From positions 1 through 64,000 of the forward strand of contig DAOUQF010000003.1 of assembly GCA_030625815.1 (NCBI GenBank): a stretch of 64,000 bases of DNA, written 5' to 3'. Of the stretch, positions 27,261 through 36,681 are shown piece after piece. This stretch comes from Eubacteriales bacterium. GTDB lineage: Bacteria; Bacillota; Clostridia; Tissierellales; GPF-1. The position numbers and the translations under genes are program-made. The notes beneath the pieces were generated by a model. The model had not been told where the DNA came from. It did no database searches and saw only the letters and a program-made list of their open reading frames with translations. Position 1 is the first letter of the stretch. Every line of letters begins with the position of its first letter.

Positions 27261-30200
27261 CTAAATCATTCCAATCATTTTCAAGAAGTTCGCCAGCATA
27301 ATTGCCGCTTCCGCTTTTGTCGCTTTCGCCTGCGGTCGATAATAACTGTTTCGGTTCGCCGTAATGACTCCGGCATCCATCAAATGTCCAACTGCATCAA
27401 TGGACCAAAAATCAATCTCTTCTACATCCTGATAGGTTTGTGCCATTTTCGGATCCAGTTCTTCTGTCATTTCAACATACTTCAACGCGCGTTCCACTAC
27501 CGCCGCCAGCTCTTCCCGCGTGATCACTTGATCTCCACGGAATGATCCGTCATCGTATCCATTGAAGATTCCCGTTTGCGTTGCCAATTGAATTTCTCGT
27601 TGATATCTCGCAACCTCGGTCAGATCCGTATAGGTCTTCGGTTCATCTTGTGCTTTCGTAATTCCCATCAACCGAACCATGGTATACGCCATCTCAGCAC
27701 GGGTAATTCCCATATCCAACTGATAACGCGTCCCTTTTTCGTACGGCAATACCCCAAAGCCTGCCAGCGTTTCTATCGCATCTTTCGCATCCGATCCCTC
27801 AAGACCCAAAACAGTCTGCGGGGTACGCTCAATCAGCGTATAAGTTCCCATTTCACGATGAAGAATCTCAACCCTTTGATTTCCGTTTTCATCGACAATC
27901 GTTCGAGACAGAACCGGCACCCACGTTTTCGCTTCTTCATCGTACACAACCGCCATCAATGGATTCTCCGTTTGAGGAGCAGAGATGGATCGTATCACCA
28001 AATTCTCAAAGGCATTGATTGGCGTAGTTTCCACTCGCGTGGTTCGCTCATCAACCGCATAATTCGCTTTCAGCGTCAAATCGAATCGAATCGGTTCGAC
28101 AACACCGATTACTCCAGTGGCTTCTTCCATCGCTTTGGTTGTGTCTGGATCAACATTTTCGATAGTGACATGCAATCTCGCACTCGCAAGATCACCTGCA
28201 AACTCCTCCGGAATCAAATCACTCGATCCCAGATCGCCCGTCGGTAAATCCATCGTGCCGATTGGTGTTCCGATCTGAACCTGCGGTTCACCGCCGTCCC
28301 GCGCGGCAATTGCATTGATTTGATCGATTGCAGACAATGGAATCTGAATCTGTTGGTTCCTCGCATCGCTTTCGCTGACAATCTGCAAGGAAGTCACACC
28401 CGCTTCATCCGATTGAATCTGTCCATTCAATCGATCCGGATTCACGGTAAGCACGGTTGTATCGCCAAAGTTCTGAATCGACACTGGCTTCGACGGCGCC
28501 GCTTGCGTCCGCACTTCAACCGCTTCCCCGTAGACAACGCCCTCTGCTTTGACCGCGTAGGCTCGCACATAATAGATGGTTCCCGGACTCAATTTCGCTT
28601 TTTCTTTAAATCCAACCGCTTCCGCTTGCGCGCCTAGCTGCAAGACGCCTTCCGCGTCCATCAGATTTATCTTTTTCACATCTCGATCATAAACAAAACC
28701 ATGCTCCAACACCGCTTTCACACCATAGTGGTCAATGGCGCCTACAAAGGTCGCTTCAAAGCTTCCAATCCGCTCCGCTTCGCTTGTCGATACAGCCAAT
28801 GGGTGCACCACATGAATCACGCGTTCAATCGGCTCTGCTTTATTGTCGTTGACATCCGTTACGTCATACTGCAAGGTATAGGTTCCAATTGAATTCACAT
28901 CCAGCGGATTCGTCAATCGAATCGCAGCTGTAATCACTTCGTCTGAATCATAATTATCCGTCGCTGTTGCTCCAGCATCCGCATAGGGATCGCCTTGATC
29001 CATAAAAATTTCCGGAATTCCTGACAAAGATAGAACCGGGATCGTTGTATCGACGATATTCACGGTCCGTGTGATTGCTTCCGCCGCATTTCCATTGACA
29101 TCTGTAACGGTATAAGTCACCGTGTACTCTCCAACAATGTCAAGATCGATGTTGTCGTTTGCGTCAATCTTCTTTGTCAACAACTCTGCATCATCATAAT
29201 TATCCGTCGCTGTCGCTCCAGCATCCGTATACCCGGTGTGAACTTCCACATCCACCGAAGGCACCCCAACCAAGGCCAATTTTGGAATTGTCGTATCGAC
29301 TACGTTGACGGTTCTCGTCTTCGTAATGGCCACATTGCCATTGGCGTCTGTAGCATTGTAGGTTACCGCATAAGCGCCCACTGTATGCAAGTTCAAATTA
29401 TCGCTCGCCTTGATTGCCGCTGTGATCGCGTCATCCAAATCGTAATTGTCCGTCGCGCTGGCTCCCGCGTCTGCATACGCCAGATGTACTTCCGTATCGA
29501 CTGGATTCTCTCCATCAACAGTAATCACTGGAATCGTTGAATCAACTACTTTCACGATTCTTGTGATCGATTCTGCCGCGTTTCCATTGGCGTCTGTCAC
29601 GGTATAGGTCACTGTATAGATTCCGACTTGGTCAAGATTGATGTTATCACTCGGTACTATCGCCGCAGTGATTACATCAGCCGCATCATAATTGTCTGTT
29701 GCAGTCACTCCCGCGTCCTTATAGCTGGTATGCACCTCTACATCCACTGTTGGCGCCCCAACCAAGGCCAGTACTGGAATCGTCGTATCCTCAACTTTCA
29801 CCGTCCGAATAATCGGTAACGCTGCGTTTCCGTTGGCATCTGTCACGGTATAAGTCACCGTGTAGGTTCCAACCGTATCCAGATCGATATCGTCGCTCGG
29901 TTTAATCGCAGCAGTGATCGCATCCGGTGCATCGTAATTATCCGTTGCAGTCGCTCCCGCGTCCTTATAGCTGGTATGCACCTCTACATCCACTGTTGGC
30001 GCCCCAACCAAAGCCAATTCCGGAATCGTCGTATCAACTACGTTGACGGTTCTCGTCTTTGCAGTTGCCGCATTGCCATTGGCGTCTGTCGCATTGTAGG
30101 TTACCGCATAGGCGCCCACTGTATGCAAGTTCAAATTATCGCTTGCCTTGATTGCCGCTGTGATCGCGTCATCCGAATCATAATTGTCCGTTGCGCTTGC

Positions 30201-33200
30201 TCCTGCATCTGCATAATCCAGATGCACTTCTGTATCCACCGGATTCTCTCCGTCAACAGTGATCACTGGAATCGTTGAATCAACTACTTTCACGATTCTT
30301 GTGATCGACTCTGCCGCGTTTCCGTTGGCATCTGTCACATTATACGTTACTGTATAGGTTCCGACTTGGTCAAAATTGATGTTATCACTCGGTACTATCG
30401 CAGTAGTGATTACATCGGCCGCATCATAATTGTCTGTTGCAATCGCTCCCGCATCTGAATAACTGGTATGCACCTCTACATCCACTGTTGGCGCTCCAAC
30501 CAAAACCAATTTCGGAATCGTCGTATCCTCAACTTTCACCGTCCGAGTAATCGGGTTCGCCACATTTCCATTGGCATCCGTAACGGCATAGGTCACCGTG
30601 TAGGTTCCAACCGTATCCAGATCGATATCGTCGCTCGGTTTAATCGCAGCAGTGATCGCATCCGGTGCGTCATAATTGTCCGTTGCAGTCGCACCAGCAT
30701 CCGCATAGTTCCCATAAACCTCTACATCAACAGACTGTTCACCTTCAAGCTTTAATACTGGTACAGTGGTATCCACAACTGAAATCATTTGTGAGTTCGG
30801 CACCATGGTTCCCGCGCCATTTTTAATCCAATATATAACGAGATACTTACCCACAAGATCCGTTTTTACAGCACTGGCATCGATTGTAATCTCGCCCACA
30901 ATGCCACTCTCTGGGTCATCTGCCTCTACAAGATCCTGCGCATAGGTTCCAAATACTTCAATACTTCGGCTTGCCGGCATTGTCGTATAGACAGGCGCGG
31001 TTTTGTCGATTTTCACCAAACCAGTAACCGGTGAAGAAGCATTCCCTGCCGCATCGATCGCTTTCGCCCAGATACGGTGTTCCCCAGTACTCGACAAGGT
31101 TTTCGAAGTGCCCGCAACCCAGTCCGAATCCGCTGGCGTTTCATCAGAAATAGCATATTCATAGGTGATGGCGTTGGCATCACTGCTTCCGCCAATACTG
31201 ATCGTTACATCGTGCGATGTCCAACCGCTTGGAATACCCGTAATGGTTGGCTCGCTTGGCGCCGTTGCATCAACACCATATCCTGTGAAGATCTTTGTCG
31301 CTGTATTGCCCTTTTGATCCTCTGCCACAGCGGTAATCGACCAGACTCCGTCTTCTGTTAAAGACAAATTCTTTGTTTTCGCGCTACTCCATCCCAACGG
31401 GGTTGACACTCCTGTTGTTGTGTTCAACAAAGTAACGGATTGCCGCTTGAATCCGCTTCCGCCTTCATCGGAGAAGGTCAAAGTCAATTCCCACGGATTT
31501 CTCGGTACCATTCCCGCAGTCTCGCTGATTTCGATGGTTGGATCCACCAAATCATCGACCACGGTCAAACTCTTCGTGTAGACTTCCGACCAGCTGCCGA
31601 TATCATTTTGCACCTTCAATTGGATCGTATAGTCGCCTTGCTCCTTTGTGGCAAAATCTGTCAACGGCGTTGATGCCTCGTGCACCTTTGACCCGTCAGG
31701 ACCAAAGACTGTCCACAATGCATCCGTAATCGCACGCCCTTGCGGGTCATAAGATTTGTCCATATACGTAATACTGGTACCTAGATGTTTCTGCAGATAC
31801 TCGGGAGACATTGAGAAATCCGCAATCGGAACCGATGTAATGGTTGTTGTGGTCGAAATATATTTCGACGTCGTTCCACTCCACACATTCTGAGCATCAA
31901 GTACGCGCAATTGTACAATGTACTCTCTACCTGCCAAAAAGTCTGCTGGTGTCGGCTCTCTCCAAATCCAGCTTCGGTCTGATACTTCCGTTGAGGAAGT
32001 TGCCGTAACCTCTTTCCATTTCCACGCATGTGCAACAATCCCACCGTCCAAATCATAGGAAAGATTTGTAATGGTATTATCGGAAGTATTGAACACAAAC
32101 TTCGCTACCGGTTTTCGATGGAAATTCAGTTTTGAAACCAAGGTGTCTTCAAAATAAAAATCATAGGAACCCGGTTGCGTATATTCACCTGGCAGATCAT
32201 CTTGATCCGCATTGTCCCACCACATGGTGCCGCCAGGTGTTACATAGTAATTTGGATCATGAGCCACTCGCCAACGTCCATTTGGATATTCTGTCGTTAC
32301 CGTATTCGACTTCAAATCTGCCGGATTCACCGTGATCAAAATCGGCTGGCCCACAACAAAGGTGCCAACTGCTTCCGGATTTTCAGAATTGAAAGTCGAG
32401 GATGTCGTAGTCTTCGCATTCACCTTGGCTACGACATAAGCCGCAATTTGATCAATCGCATCCGAATACGCCATCGTATCTCGATTCACGAAGGCTCCCA
32501 TATCGTTATTGTCTGCAATAAACGCGTTGGCTTGCGCTTCGTTGCTGTTGTTTCCCCAACCAATATAGTGAATATCCTCATTCAATGTTCGATACAGGAT
32601 CTCACTCAATTTCATTTCGTCTTCAAAATCGCCAATCAGCCCATCATCTAAGTTAATGATAAAGCGTTCCGCAGATTCCCGCCATGAAGGCTGTCGAATA
32701 ACTTCAGAAAAAAGAAATACTTGTTTGGATGTAATTCCAATATCGCCAAAATATCCATAGGCTTGCGATTTTGCAAAAACGCCATAACCACCAGCCGGCA
32801 ACGGATTCGAATCGACGTAATCCATAACTTTGACCATATCGCCCATCAAATTACCTGCTGAATCTACTAGACCCCGATATATCTCGATATGACCACCAGT
32901 CATTTTCACCTGTACTTTATATTTCTGATAGGCAACCCGCCTAAAAGATTCAGGTACCAGTAGTGTCATACTATAGTCGCCTTGACCCTTCGTTCTTTTG
33001 TATAATCCTCCCGGCCGAATAAATCCGCCTCCAGTCGTGACATAGACGTAGAAAGTATAGTTTTCTATAACGGAAACATCTCCATCAACATTCATTCGAA
33101 AAGTAATACCTAAGTTATCATTATCCGATCCACGCTGATCCATGATGCAAGAAAAATCAACATCAGCTATTGACTCGTTTGTTTCCCAATATCCTGTCCA

Positions 33201-33596
33201 AGAACTGCTATTAACCGTTGTATAAATTTCTCCCTTAGGAATATCAAATCCCCATTTCCCCGAATCATTCGGATAGTTTGTCCATTTAGTGAAGACATCC
33301 CCAGCATTTTCATCATTCGATGAGGTTGTACTGACTTCCAAGGATGAAACAACCACGGTTTCAGGGTCAACGCCCAACTCCGTCAACTTTATTTTCAAGT
33401 CATCCTTAAACGAATCCACTGGATAATCGGAATTACCCAAGGTCAACACCACATCCACATCCGGACGCTGTACAAATTGCATGGTCAAATCCGATGTTGC
33501 CGTTGCTTCAAAATCCATTCCTGCAAAAGCCGGCATAGTAAAGAACATACAAAAGCAAAGAAAGAGGGTGATCTGCTTCATTCTATTCTTCTTCAT
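27261..33596 (-). CDS. Giant SLH-anchored adhesin-like protein with eight Ig-like repeats
   Basis: 2,111 residues. A signal peptide (about 1-26) is followed by a LamG/jelly-roll-like region (about 90-300), a VWA-like segment (about 305-400; RFIINLDDGLIGDFEDE, then YIGWGNNSNEA), PKD/Ig-like domains (about 430-930), eight DUF5011-type repeats of about 82 residues (about 935-1590; each with DAGATATDNYD and VGTYTVTYTVTDANGN), a further beta domain, and three SLH repeats (about 1925-2111). It is an extracellular protein held on the S-layer or wall polymer, likely for adhesion. ATG 33596 follows GAGGAGGCAGACA and overlaps the preceding gene by 14 bases, so it is translationally coupled and falls under the same c-di-GMP riboswitch. 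Confidence 0.88.
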   Translation of the reverse strand: MKKNRMKQITLFLCFCMFFTMPAFAGMDFEATATSDLTMQFVQRPDVDVVLTLGNSDYPVDSFKDDLKIKLTELGVDPETVVVSSLEVSTTSSNDENAGDVFTKWTNYPNDSGKWGFDIPKGEIYTTVNSSSWTGYWETNESIADVDFSCIMDQRGSDNDNLGITFRMNVDGDVSVIENYTFYVYVTTGGGFIRPGGLYKRTKGQGDYSMTLLVPESFRRVAYQKYKVQVKMTGGHIEIYRGLVDSAGNLMGDMVKVMDYVDSNPLPAGGYGVFAKSQAYGYFGDIGITSKQVFLFSEVIRQPSWRESAERFIINLDDGLIGDFEDEMKLSEILYRTLNEDIHYIGWGNNSNEAQANAFIADNNDMGAFVNRDTMAYSDAIDQIAAYVVAKVNAKTTTSSTFNSENPEAVGTFVVGQPILITVNPADLKSNTVTTEYPNGRWRVAHDPNYYVTPGGTMWWDNADQDDLPGEYTQPGSYDFYFEDTLVSKLNFHRKPVAKFVFNTSDNTITNLSYDLDGGIVAHAWKWKEVTATSSTEVSDRSWIWREPTPADFLAGREYIVQLRVLDAQNVWSGTTSKYISTTTTITSVPIADFSMSPEYLQKHLGTSITYMDKSYDPQGRAITDALWTVFGPDGSKVHEASTPLTDFATKEQGDYTIQLKVQNDIGSWSEVYTKSLTVVDDLVDPTIEISETAGMVPRNPWELTLTFSDEGGSGFKRQSVTLLNTTTGVSTPLGWSSAKTKNLSLTEDGVWSITAVAEDQKGNTATKIFTGYGVDATAPSEPTITGIPSGWTSHDVTISIGGSSDANAITYEYAISDETPADSDWVAGTSKTLSSTGEHRIWAKAIDAAGNASSPVTGLVKIDKTAPVYTTMPASRSIEVFGTYAQDLVEADDPESGIVGEITIDASAVKTDLVGKYLVIYWIKNGAGTMVPNSQMISVVDTTVPVLKLEGEQSVDVEVYGNYADAGATATDNYDAPDAITAAIKPSDDIDLDTVGTYTVTYAVTDANGNVANPITRTVKVEDTTIPKLVLVGAPTVDVEVHTSYSDAGAIATDNYDAADVITTAIVPSDNINFDQVGTYTVTYNVTDANGNAAESITRIVKVVDSTIPVITVDGENPVDTEVHLDYADAGASATDNYDSDDAITAAIKASDNLNLHTVGAYAVTYNATDANGNAATAKTRTVNVVDTTIPELALVGAPTVDVEVHTSYKDAGATATDNYDAPDAITAAIKPSDDIDLDTVGTYTVTYTVTDANGNAALPIIRTVKVEDTTIPVLALVGAPTVDVEVHTSYKDAGVTATDNYDAADVITAAIVPSDNINLDQVGIYTVTYTVTDANGNAAESITRIVKVVDSTIPVITVDGENPVDTEVHLAYADAGASATDNYDLDDAITAAIKASDNLNLHTVGAYAVTYNATDANGNVAITKTRTVNVVDTTIPKLALVGVPSVDVEVHTGYTDAGATATDNYDDAELLTKKIDANDNIDLDIVGEYTVTYTVTDVNGNAAEAITRTVNIVDTTIPVLSLSGIPEIFMDQGDPYADAGATATDNYDSDEVITAAIRLTNPLDVNSIGTYTLQYDVTDVNDNKAEPIERVIHVVHPLAVSTSEAERIGSFEATFVGAIDHYGVKAVLEHGFVYDRDVKKINLMDAEGVLQLGAQAEAVGFKEKAKLSPGTIYYVRAYAVKAEGVVYGEAVEVRTQAAPSKPVSIQNFGDTTVLTVNPDRLNGQIQSDEAGVTSLQIVSESDARNQQIQIPLSAIDQINAIAARDGGEPQVQIGTPIGTMDLPTGDLGSSDLIPEEFAGDLASARLHVTIENVDPDTTKAMEEATGVIGVVEPIRFDLTLKANYAVDERTTRVETTPINAFENLVIRSISAPQTENPLMAVVYDEEAKTWVPVLSRTIVDENGNQRVEILHREMGTYTLIERTPQTVLGLEGSDAKDAIETLAGFGVLPYEKGTRYQLDMGITRAEMAYTMVRLMGITKAQDEPKTYTDLTEVARYQREIQLATQTGIFNGYDDGSFRGDQVITREELAAVVERALKYVEMTEELDPKMAQTYQDVEEIDFWSIDAVGHLMDAGVITANRNSYYRPQAKATKAEAAIMLANFLKMIGMI
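28810..30775 (-). repeat. Eight tandem Ig-like repeats with a three-unit higher order
   Basis: About 246-bp units code for the DUF5011-like domains. Units 1, 2, 3 match units 4, 5, 6 one by one (e.g. units 3 and 6 both begin STIPVITVDGENPVDTEVHL), so a block of three was duplicated. Units 7 and 8 are more diverged. Confidence 0.8.
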
Positions 33597-34842
33597 TGTC
33601 TGCCTCCTCTACGCCCAACCATACTTCTTGAGCAGTGCTGAAATATCCCTCGCAATGAATCAGAATCTCATAATGTCCCGCAGGGACACGAAAATCAAAA
33701 CGTCCTTCTTCGTCACCAATAAACCAATACTTTTTATAGGCATCTAGTTCGGTAAAACGAATCTCAGGATGCGCAATTCCTTTCCCTGTTCGTCTATCAG
33801 TCAGCACGCCAAAATCCTCAATCCACTCTTCCGGCACCACCGAGAAACTGCACTCGCTGATAACGGTCTGATCATCCATCAATTTGTATTCCGACAACAA
33901 AACCCATTCTTCTTCAACCATTAATTCCAGTTGATAAAGTCCAGCTTCCAGGTTCAAGAAAATATAACCACCCGCGGCATCAGTTTCTTGCTCGTCAATC
34001 AACACCAACTCAATTTGTTGCTCTTTTCCAGCTGGTTCTTGAACTGCTGATTCAATCGATTTTTCCGCTGCCGGCTCTTCAACCGCCGGTTCTGTCAGTT
34101 CTTCTGCAACCGGTTCTTCGACCGCTGGTTCTGCCGGTTCTTCCGCAGCTGGTTCTTCGACCGCTGGTTCTGTCGGTTCTTCTGCAGCTGGTTCTTTGAC
34201 CACTGGTTCTGTCGGTTCTTCCGCAGCTGGTTCTTCGACCGCTGGTTCTGTCGGTTCTTCTGCAGCTGGTTCTTTGACCACTGGTTCTGTCGGTTCTTCT
34301 GCAGCTGGTTCTTCGACCGCTGGTTCTGTCGGTTCTTCCGCAGCTGGTTCTTCAACCGCTGGTTCTGCCAGTTCTTCTGCAGCTGGCTCTTCAACCGCTG
34401 GTTCTGTCGGTTCTTCTGCAGCTGGTTCTTCGACCGCTGGTTCTGCCGGTTCTTCCGCAACTGGTTCTTCAACTGCTGGTTCTGCCGGTTCTTCCGCAGA
34501 CGGCTCTTCAACCGCTGGTTCTGTCGGTTCTTCCGCAGCTGGTTCTTCAACTGCTGGTTCTGCCGGTTCTTCCGCAACTGGTTCTTCAACTGCTGGTTCT
34601 GCCGGTTCTTCCGCAACTGGTTCTTCAACCACTGGTTCTGCCGGTTCTTCCAGCGCTTCGACTTTCATCAGTCTTACTGCGTAATGCGCCAGCGCATTCC
34701 CATCAGTATCAACTACCCTTCCCTCAAGTTGAATTCCTATCGTTTCTATCCCTTCCATTGCAGTTTCCACTGCAAATGAAGGCATGATCATCCCAACGAT
34801 CAAAAACCAAATTAGAATCACTGTCCGCAATCTTTTTCCCAC
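33583..34842 (-). CDS. Surface protein with Glu/Pro 13-residue repeats and Cna-B-like domain
   Basis: 419 residues from GTG 34842, which follows GGAGGGAAAACA. A signal peptide (about 1-24) precedes a short beta domain split by a Glu/Pro stalk of about 16 units of 13 residues (EEPAEPAVEEPVA type; about 64-272). Then come a second beta domain and a carboxypeptidase-regulatory/Cna-B-like domain (GKGIAHPEIRFTELDAYKKY, then GRFDFRVPAGHYEILIHCEGY). A c-di-GMP riboswitch and terminator lie in its leader. It is the first gene of an operon with the giant SLH protein. Confidence 0.75.
   Translation of the reverse strand: MGKRLRTVILIWFLIVGMIMPSFAVETAMEGIETIGIQLEGRVVDTDGNALAHYAVRLMKVEALEEPAEPVVEEPVAEEPAEPAVEEPVAEEPAEPAVEEPAAEEPTEPAVEEPSAEEPAEPAVEEPVAEEPAEPAVEEPAAEEPTEPAVEEPAAEELAEPAVEEPAAEEPTEPAVEEPAAEEPTEPVVKEPAAEEPTEPAVEEPAAEEPTEPVVKEPAAEEPTEPAVEEPAAEEPAEPAVEEPVAEELTEPAVEEPAAEKSIESAVQEPAGKEQQIELVLIDEQETDAAGGYIFLNLEAGLYQLELMVEEEWVLLSEYKLMDDQTVISECSFSVVPEEWIEDFGVLTDRRTGKGIAHPEIRFTELDAYKKYWFIGDEEGRFDFRVPAGHYEILIHCEGYFSTAQEVWLGVEEADNEEE
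34030..34655 (-). repeat. 39-bp minisatellite (about 16 copies)
   Basis: A 39-bp unit encodes 13 residues of a Glu/Pro/Ala stalk. Copies differ by a few bases, and one arrangement (units with VVKEP) occurs twice in alternation, which points to recent unequal exchange. The repeat keeps antisense frames open by chance. Confidence 0.8.
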
Positions 34843-34861
34843 TGTTTTCCCTCCATTAAAA

Positions 34862-34953
34862 AAACCGACACAAAAGTCGGCAAAATCACACAACTGGCTG
34901 CCTCAGTAAGGCCCTATAGTTTTGCGTCCCTGCTTTGCAACAGGTTTGCCCGA
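34862..34953 (-). promoter_or_regulatory. c-di-GMP-I (GEMM) riboswitch with terminator
   Basis: On the minus strand the aptamer runs from about 34953 (GGGCAAACCTG) through GCAAAGCAGG, GGACGCAAAAC and GGGCCTTACTGAGGCAGCC to about 34889. These are the GEMM-I consensus blocks, with the GCAA tetraloop and the G of GACGCAAA that binds the ligand. A terminator (CCGAC/GTCGG plus T7, 34880-34856) follows directly. Its 5' arm overlaps the 3' strand of the first aptamer stem (TTTTGCCG pairing with CGGGCAAA), so ligand binding should block termination and turn the genes on (inference). Confidence 0.88.
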
Positions 34954-34970
34954 ATATTCTCTTAATATCT

Positions 34971-35013
34971 ATTATAAAACATGAACGCATTCACAATTCT
35001 TACAATTCCTTAC
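34971..35013 (-). promoter_or_regulatory. Promoter of the riboswitch operon with GTAAG direct repeat
   Basis: On the minus strand GTAAGGAATTGTAAG (35013-34999) is followed after 22 bases by TATAAT (34976-34971), exactly as at 27207-27179. The riboswitch aptamer begins about 18 bases downstream of the -10 box. Confidence 0.6.
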
Positions 35014-35068
35014 ATTTGTGTTGATTGTTTCTTTATTACCTCTACCTATCTATGATCTGCGACAAAAA

Positions 35069-35092
35069 AAGACTCGCCGCAGCGAGTCTTTA
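35069..35092 (-). terminator. Terminator after paralogue C
   Basis: AAAGACTCGC pairs with GCGAGTCTTT around CGCA. On the minus strand it is followed by TTTTTTTGTCG. It ends the gene that stops at 35099. Confidence 0.7.
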
Positions 35093-35098
35093 TAAGAA

Positions 35099-36574
35099 TT
35101 AATATTGAATGGTCTTCCGATGAACCACTTTCGTCATTGCATTCACCTGTTCCACAACAAACAACTGAACAACAACTTTTATATTGCCACCTTCGTCCAT
35201 TGTCAATTGAATCTCAACAGTTGCATCATCTTGGCAAGGCATTCCCGCCAACAAATCCGCACAGTCAAATGTGCTCATCGAAATTGCAATCTCTTGTCCT
35301 TGATAGTTGATCAAAAGATTGTTCGCTCCTGCTGCCAATTTGGCTTGCATGTCCGCAAACGGAATTCTCAATCGAACATCATTTTTGTCAGACTTCAAAG
35401 GAGCACGATAATCAACAGCGCCTGATTCCGGATCTACCACCTTCAACAATCCAAAGCCATCATCTTTAAATTCTGCGGTGGTTTTTCCTCCGATCGTTCG
35501 CTCCGAAATAATGGGTACAGGACGCCCCGTCGATTCAGACTTCGGTTCTCTCCAATTCACTTGAACAACCTCAAAACGTCCATCGCATGAATCCTCGGCT
35601 TCATTATCAAATCGCTTTTCAATATAAATGGATGAACCGTTTGGCCCCTCAGTCAACCCTCTCACTTGAAAATTCGTTTCCACCTCATCGACTAACTCAC
35701 CATCATAAGTAAACCGCTGAATTTTCCCCTTATCCAACGCCCGCACATGCGAAAGCACAACAATGTAGTCCTTTGTTGCATACAACGACAAAGCTACACT
35801 GGTCCGATCTTTCTCATTCTCAAAACCCGTGTCATCAATCAAAAACTCGTCAAGCTCTTCCCCTGTTGCTGCATCAACCGTACGGATTGCAATACCATAA
35901 TTCACGCTTGCATCCGAACTTACATAAGTTCCATAAATCAACTCGGTCCCACTTGGATTGAAATCAAATGCCTTGATATGTCTGGTTTCACTGTAGACGG
36001 GTACAAGCTCGTCACTATTCGTAAAGGGGTCTAAGGTACCGATATAGAATTTCAAACTATCATCACCACAAGATTTGCGATACGCGACACGGTTACCGCT
36101 TACTTTAAAACCGCTCCAATATGTATCAAAACCAAGAGCTCCCAACTCCTCATTTTCATCCAAATCATATATTTTTGTATTACTTGTACCCAAATCAATT
36201 TCATAGTCAGAACTATAAGCCCTTCCGCCGTCAAACTCAATATAGGTTCTCGTCAACCCGTCTGATGTGATCGGATACTGCGGAGCCGCGATTTCATTTC
36301 CCTCCAGATCAAAAACAAGTTGATTTGCGCGATACCTTCTATCCCAACCGCAAGTTGGCATCAGCACATAGAGCGCCTCTTCTTCAGCATGATACTCAAG
36401 ATCACGGAATGGTCGCATGCAATTAGTATCCATCGGTATTTCAAACAGTTTCACCTGCAAACTCGATCTTGGCACGTTCTGACGCGTATCCTCTCGTAAA
36501 TCGTCCGCAAACGCACTTGAAAAACTTCCGAAAATCAAGCAAATTAATAAAACCAATATTCCCGTTTTTTTCAT
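35099..36574 (-). CDS. Secreted beta-propeller-like protein, paralogue C
   Basis: 491 residues; ATG 36574 follows AAGGAGGGAATATT. A signal peptide (about 1-23) precedes a blade-like beta region (about 40-380; FDLEGNEIAAPQYPITSD, IQRFTYDGELVDEVE). The C-terminal domain (about 390-491; DVRLRIPFADM, then LLAGMPCQDDATVEIQL and LFVVEQVNAMTKVVHR) is the close twin of the one in the gene ending at 25681. There are no SLH repeats. The function is unknown; a secreted surface sensor or matrix protein is likely. Confidence 0.72.
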   Translation of the reverse strand: MKKTGILVLLICLIFGSFSSAFADDLREDTRQNVPRSSLQVKLFEIPMDTNCMRPFRDLEYHAEEEALYVLMPTCGWDRRYRANQLVFDLEGNEIAAPQYPITSDGLTRTYIEFDGGRAYSSDYEIDLGTSNTKIYDLDENEELGALGFDTYWSGFKVSGNRVAYRKSCGDDSLKFYIGTLDPFTNSDELVPVYSETRHIKAFDFNPSGTELIYGTYVSSDASVNYGIAIRTVDAATGEELDEFLIDDTGFENEKDRTSVALSLYATKDYIVVLSHVRALDKGKIQRFTYDGELVDEVETNFQVRGLTEGPNGSSIYIEKRFDNEAEDSCDGRFEVVQVNWREPKSESTGRPVPIISERTIGGKTTAEFKDDGFGLLKVVDPESGAVDYRAPLKSDKNDVRLRIPFADMQAKLAAGANNLLINYQGQEIAISMSTFDCADLLAGMPCQDDATVEIQLTMDEGGNIKVVVQLFVVEQVNAMTKVVHRKTIQY

Positions 36575-36594
36575 AATATTCCCTCCTTGTTCTT

Positions 36595-36637
36595 ATATTA
36601 TCTGAATTATTAAGATTCCGCCCTTACGTTTTCTTAC
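36595..36637 (-). promoter_or_regulatory. GTAAG direct repeat upstream of paralogue C
   Basis: On the minus strand GTAAGAAAACGTAAG (36637-36623) is followed after 22 bases by TAATAT (36600-36595), a weaker -10-like box than at the other copies. Confidence 0.5.
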
Positions 36638-36658
36638 AATTTATACAAAAAAAGAAAG

Positions 36659-36681
36659 AAACCCATATCTCCATGGGTTTT
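36659..36681 (-). terminator. Terminator after the paralogue relic
   Basis: AAACCCAT and ATGGGTTT pair around six bases. On the minus strand a T-rich tail follows (CTTTCTTTTTTT). Confidence 0.6.

Noticed and set aside
34095-34684. Long open frames on both strands across the Glu/Pro repeat (Gly/Ser-rich and Gln/Asn/Arg-rich proteins)
   Set aside because: They are produced by the 39-bp repeat having no stop in several frames. They lack ribosome binding sites, and the Glu/Pro frame has the signal peptide and flanking domains.
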